From Tyto alba (taxonomy: Eukaryota; Chordata; Aves; Strigiformes; Tytonidae): a DNA stretch of 64,000 nt. The position numbers and the translations under genes were made by a program. Numbering within the stretch: position 1 is the stretch's first letter; the number at the start of each line of letters is the position of its first letter. Below are positions 62,057 to 64,000 of the stretch, piece after piece. Under the pieces are notes generated by a model. That model saw only the letters and a program-made list of their open reading frames with translations, did not search any database and was not told where the DNA came from. The stretch spans positions 5,068,501-5,132,500 of the forward strand of contig NW_024881313.1 in assembly GCF_018691265.1 (NCBI RefSeq), in the 5' to 3' direction.

Positions 62057-63423
62057 ATACTCTTTAATTGAACGTATGACATATATTTAATCCTGGCAGT
62101 ATTCTTTATCTCTGTGAGAAGTCTTTTTAATTCTCGGTGTAAGAAAGTGTTCTCTGATGTGGCTACCTGATTTTATTGAAACTCACATGTCAGGAAAAAA
62201 AATTATTGCCTTCCCTGTCAAAACTGACAGTAATTACGAGGCCAAATATATAGCTGTGATTGACTTGTAAAACTAAATCTGTAATATTTCAAGTTTGTAA
62301 GCTGACTTGTGCAGCTTTCAGGAAATACAACCCAGTATTTTCTTTGCAAACTGACATCTCTTTATCCATTTCTTTATCGTCTTTGTTTTTATTTGTGAGG
62401 GCGGGGAGTAGACAGCATTTATATAGAATGTACTGGATGGCATTTAACAAGTCTGCTTCTGGGGAAAAATAACATTCTTTCTAACTAAACGGCAGCTAAA
62501 GGAAAGTCAGGAAGGTTTAAGCATATGGTTCTTTTTATGTGCTCCTCTTTATGCATAAACTTTCAGCAATAAATACTGCATATTGATTACTTAATTGTAA
62601 TGGAAACATACTTGGACGGGAGCAATGTTATAGCCTATTTACTGCCTTAATTTTTAAAGAGTTTTTAAATTTTAAAATAGATATTGCACTAAATGCAGTG
62701 CTGTGCTCTTCTGTGCAGAACTTGATGTAGAAGGACTTTCTCATCAAGGCTGCGTTACCAAGAGCTGTTTCAGCTGCCTTCTTTTCTCCTACCTTTGTAA
62801 AACCAGAAAAATCTGTAACTGGTGCTTATCCTCTCCCAGCATGTGTGAAATTCGCTTCAGATCAAACAAATGGCTTTAGATTGATTAGTGAAAAGGCCCC
62901 CAAATAGGGTTTTGTCGAGAATTTAGGTTTATCCACTCTAAGTATAAAAGTTTCACTTGTTTATTTGCCTAAAAAAAATCAAACATCTGCAGTAGTTTCC
63001 TGGTTAATAATGAACATCTCTGAGAACTAGTAGTAAAAAGCGATCCTTCTTTAGCTGAAGGAAAAAAAGGCACCTACATATCAAATAAATGTGTAAACCA
63101 AATGCTGGCTTAAAAACTTCCTAAAGGTGAACTAAAAGCACTGTCTGAAAAAAAGTAAAAAGAGGAAGATATATCTTAAATGTCACGTCATTCAGCTGGA
63201 GTGCAAAAAATAAATATAAGTGTTGAAGCGATATATGTTAGCAGCCACAGAAAGGCACTTGGAAGTGGCATCCACAATGTTGTATATTGTTTCAAATATA
63301 CAATACCAGATTATTTTGGAACAGAAAAGATGATGTTTTCTTTACAGGAAAAAATATTCTCCATTTAGCTTCATCATTTCTAGGCTGTTGGGTATTTGGA
63401 TGATATTGCTGTTGGGCTTTTAA

Positions 63424-63445
63424 TTTTTTTTTTTTTTTTTTTTTT
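63424..63445. repeat. poly(T)22 tract
   Basis: Run of 22 T, the minus-strand equivalent of a poly(A) tail, with no recognisable element attached. Confidence 0.85.
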
Positions 63446-63898
63446 AATCCAAACCAGTGAAGCAAAGCCCGGGAAGTAGTAATTTCTTTGAATCTTAATG
63501 CAGTCTGTCTTCTTAATGAGCCTACTGCACTGCCCTGAAAACAGCCCTTTACAAATAAACATGCTGGAAGTGATTTAGCCACAATGTCCAGACTGTGTAA
63601 ACATCTAATTATTACAATAAAATTGTCAATAAATATACATTACTGCTCCCTTTTCAAACGTTAACCAACTTTCTCTTTGCTTGATAAAAAGGTATAAATT
63701 GTATTTTTATGTCTCAGTGGGTTTTGTTTTCATTACCCTGCTTGCTGCTCTCCAGACAAAAGAACACAGCCTAATGTCTGAGTTATTCCTGGATGGCGAA
63801 AACTCCTACAGTTGTTTATTAACATAAAGCGCGATGTTTCCTTTCACAGCAAAATGAACTCGGAGCTTTCACAATCTGATCTTTAGTCACGGCATCTT

Positions 63899-63933
63899 CC
63901 CCCCCCACCCCCCCAAAAAAAAAGAAAAAAAAA
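63899..63933. repeat. C-run and A-run low-complexity tract
   Basis: C-rich run interrupted by one A, then two A-runs separated by G. Simple sequence. Confidence 0.85.
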
Positions 63934-64000
63934 CCCTATAAAACCTGTTATTGCAGTTGCTGTAACTGTGGGATAGGCACACGATTAAAACTCACTTATT

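Larger units (their letters stand above)
56827..64000. other. Intergenic region to the end of the window
   Basis: No exon, RNA gene or large transposon is recognised. Open frames are short and look random. It contains T, C and A tracts (listed) and AT-rich, word-diverse stretches at about 59,580-59,760 and 61,560-61,860 that may be regulatory. If gene order matches mammals this leads toward SNX10, but nothing of SNX10 is visible. Confidence 0.6.

Noticed and set aside
1..64000. Search for tRNA, rRNA, known microRNA, CRISPR or bacterial-type features
   Set aside because: No cloverleaf with A/B boxes, no rRNA sequence, no long miRNA-type hairpin and no spaced direct repeats were seen. The DNA is plainly a vertebrate intron and intergenic region.
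54000..64000. Search for HOXA or SNX10 exons
   Set aside because: No homeodomain (WFQNRR) or PX-domain coding sequence is present in any frame.

Overview
The window is eukaryotic nuclear DNA, most likely from a bird. It is AT-rich and CpG-poor, and it holds one gene made of short exons in long introns. Interspersed repeats are very scarce. The one dispersed element I can argue for looks like the 3' end of a CR1 LINE (about 30,060-30,130), the dominant retroposon family of birds and other sauropsids. I cannot name the species. A turtle or crocodile is less likely because the introns are fairly compact and almost repeat-free.

The gene is SKAP2 (Src kinase-associated phosphoprotein 2, also called SKAP55R or SKAP-HOM), on the plus strand. 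Its 5' part (promoter, N-terminal dimerisation region, roughly the first 100 residues of the human protein) lies before the window. Eight exons are clear: 5056-5133, 5864-5947, 14816-14940, 15846-15909, 16247-16351, 36084-36152, 42711-42823 and 52345-52437 (stop TGA at 52435-52437). A ninth, in-frame 63-nt exon is likely at 19191-19253. All junctions have AG/GT ends and matching phases. The joined product covers the end of the N-terminal linker, the whole PH domain, an acidic linker with two tyrosine motifs (EEYDDV, IYEEV) and the complete C-terminal SH3 domain. That is about 264 codons with the extra exon and 243 without. SKAP2 is a cytosolic adaptor downstream of Src-family kinases that works with FYB1/ADAP in integrin signalling and actin control in leukocytes.

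Layout: 1-5055 is an upstream intron. From 5056 to 16351 five exons encode the PH domain and the tyrosine linker. From 16352 to 52344 lie long introns with the linker exons and the first SH3 exon, and also A/T tracts, the CR1-like fragment, a small GC-rich patch (48.9-49.1 kb) and possible regulatory sites. From 52345 to about 53.5 kb lie the last exon and a probable 3' UTR. From 53.5 to 64 kb I see no protein gene. This part holds an isolated CpG island (about 54.28-54.83 kb) with a GC-rich decamer tandem array, followed by AT-rich intergenic sequence with stretches that look like vertebrate non-coding regulatory DNA. In mammals the SKAP2 5' end faces HOXA and its 3' end faces SNX10, so the right end of this window would point toward SNX10 if the order is kept.

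I found no convincing novel system. The most useful leads are the extra symmetric linker exon, the orphan CpG island downstream of the gene and an exon-like segment at 16.95-17.06 kb. Most open reading frames here are short and no more than chance would give.
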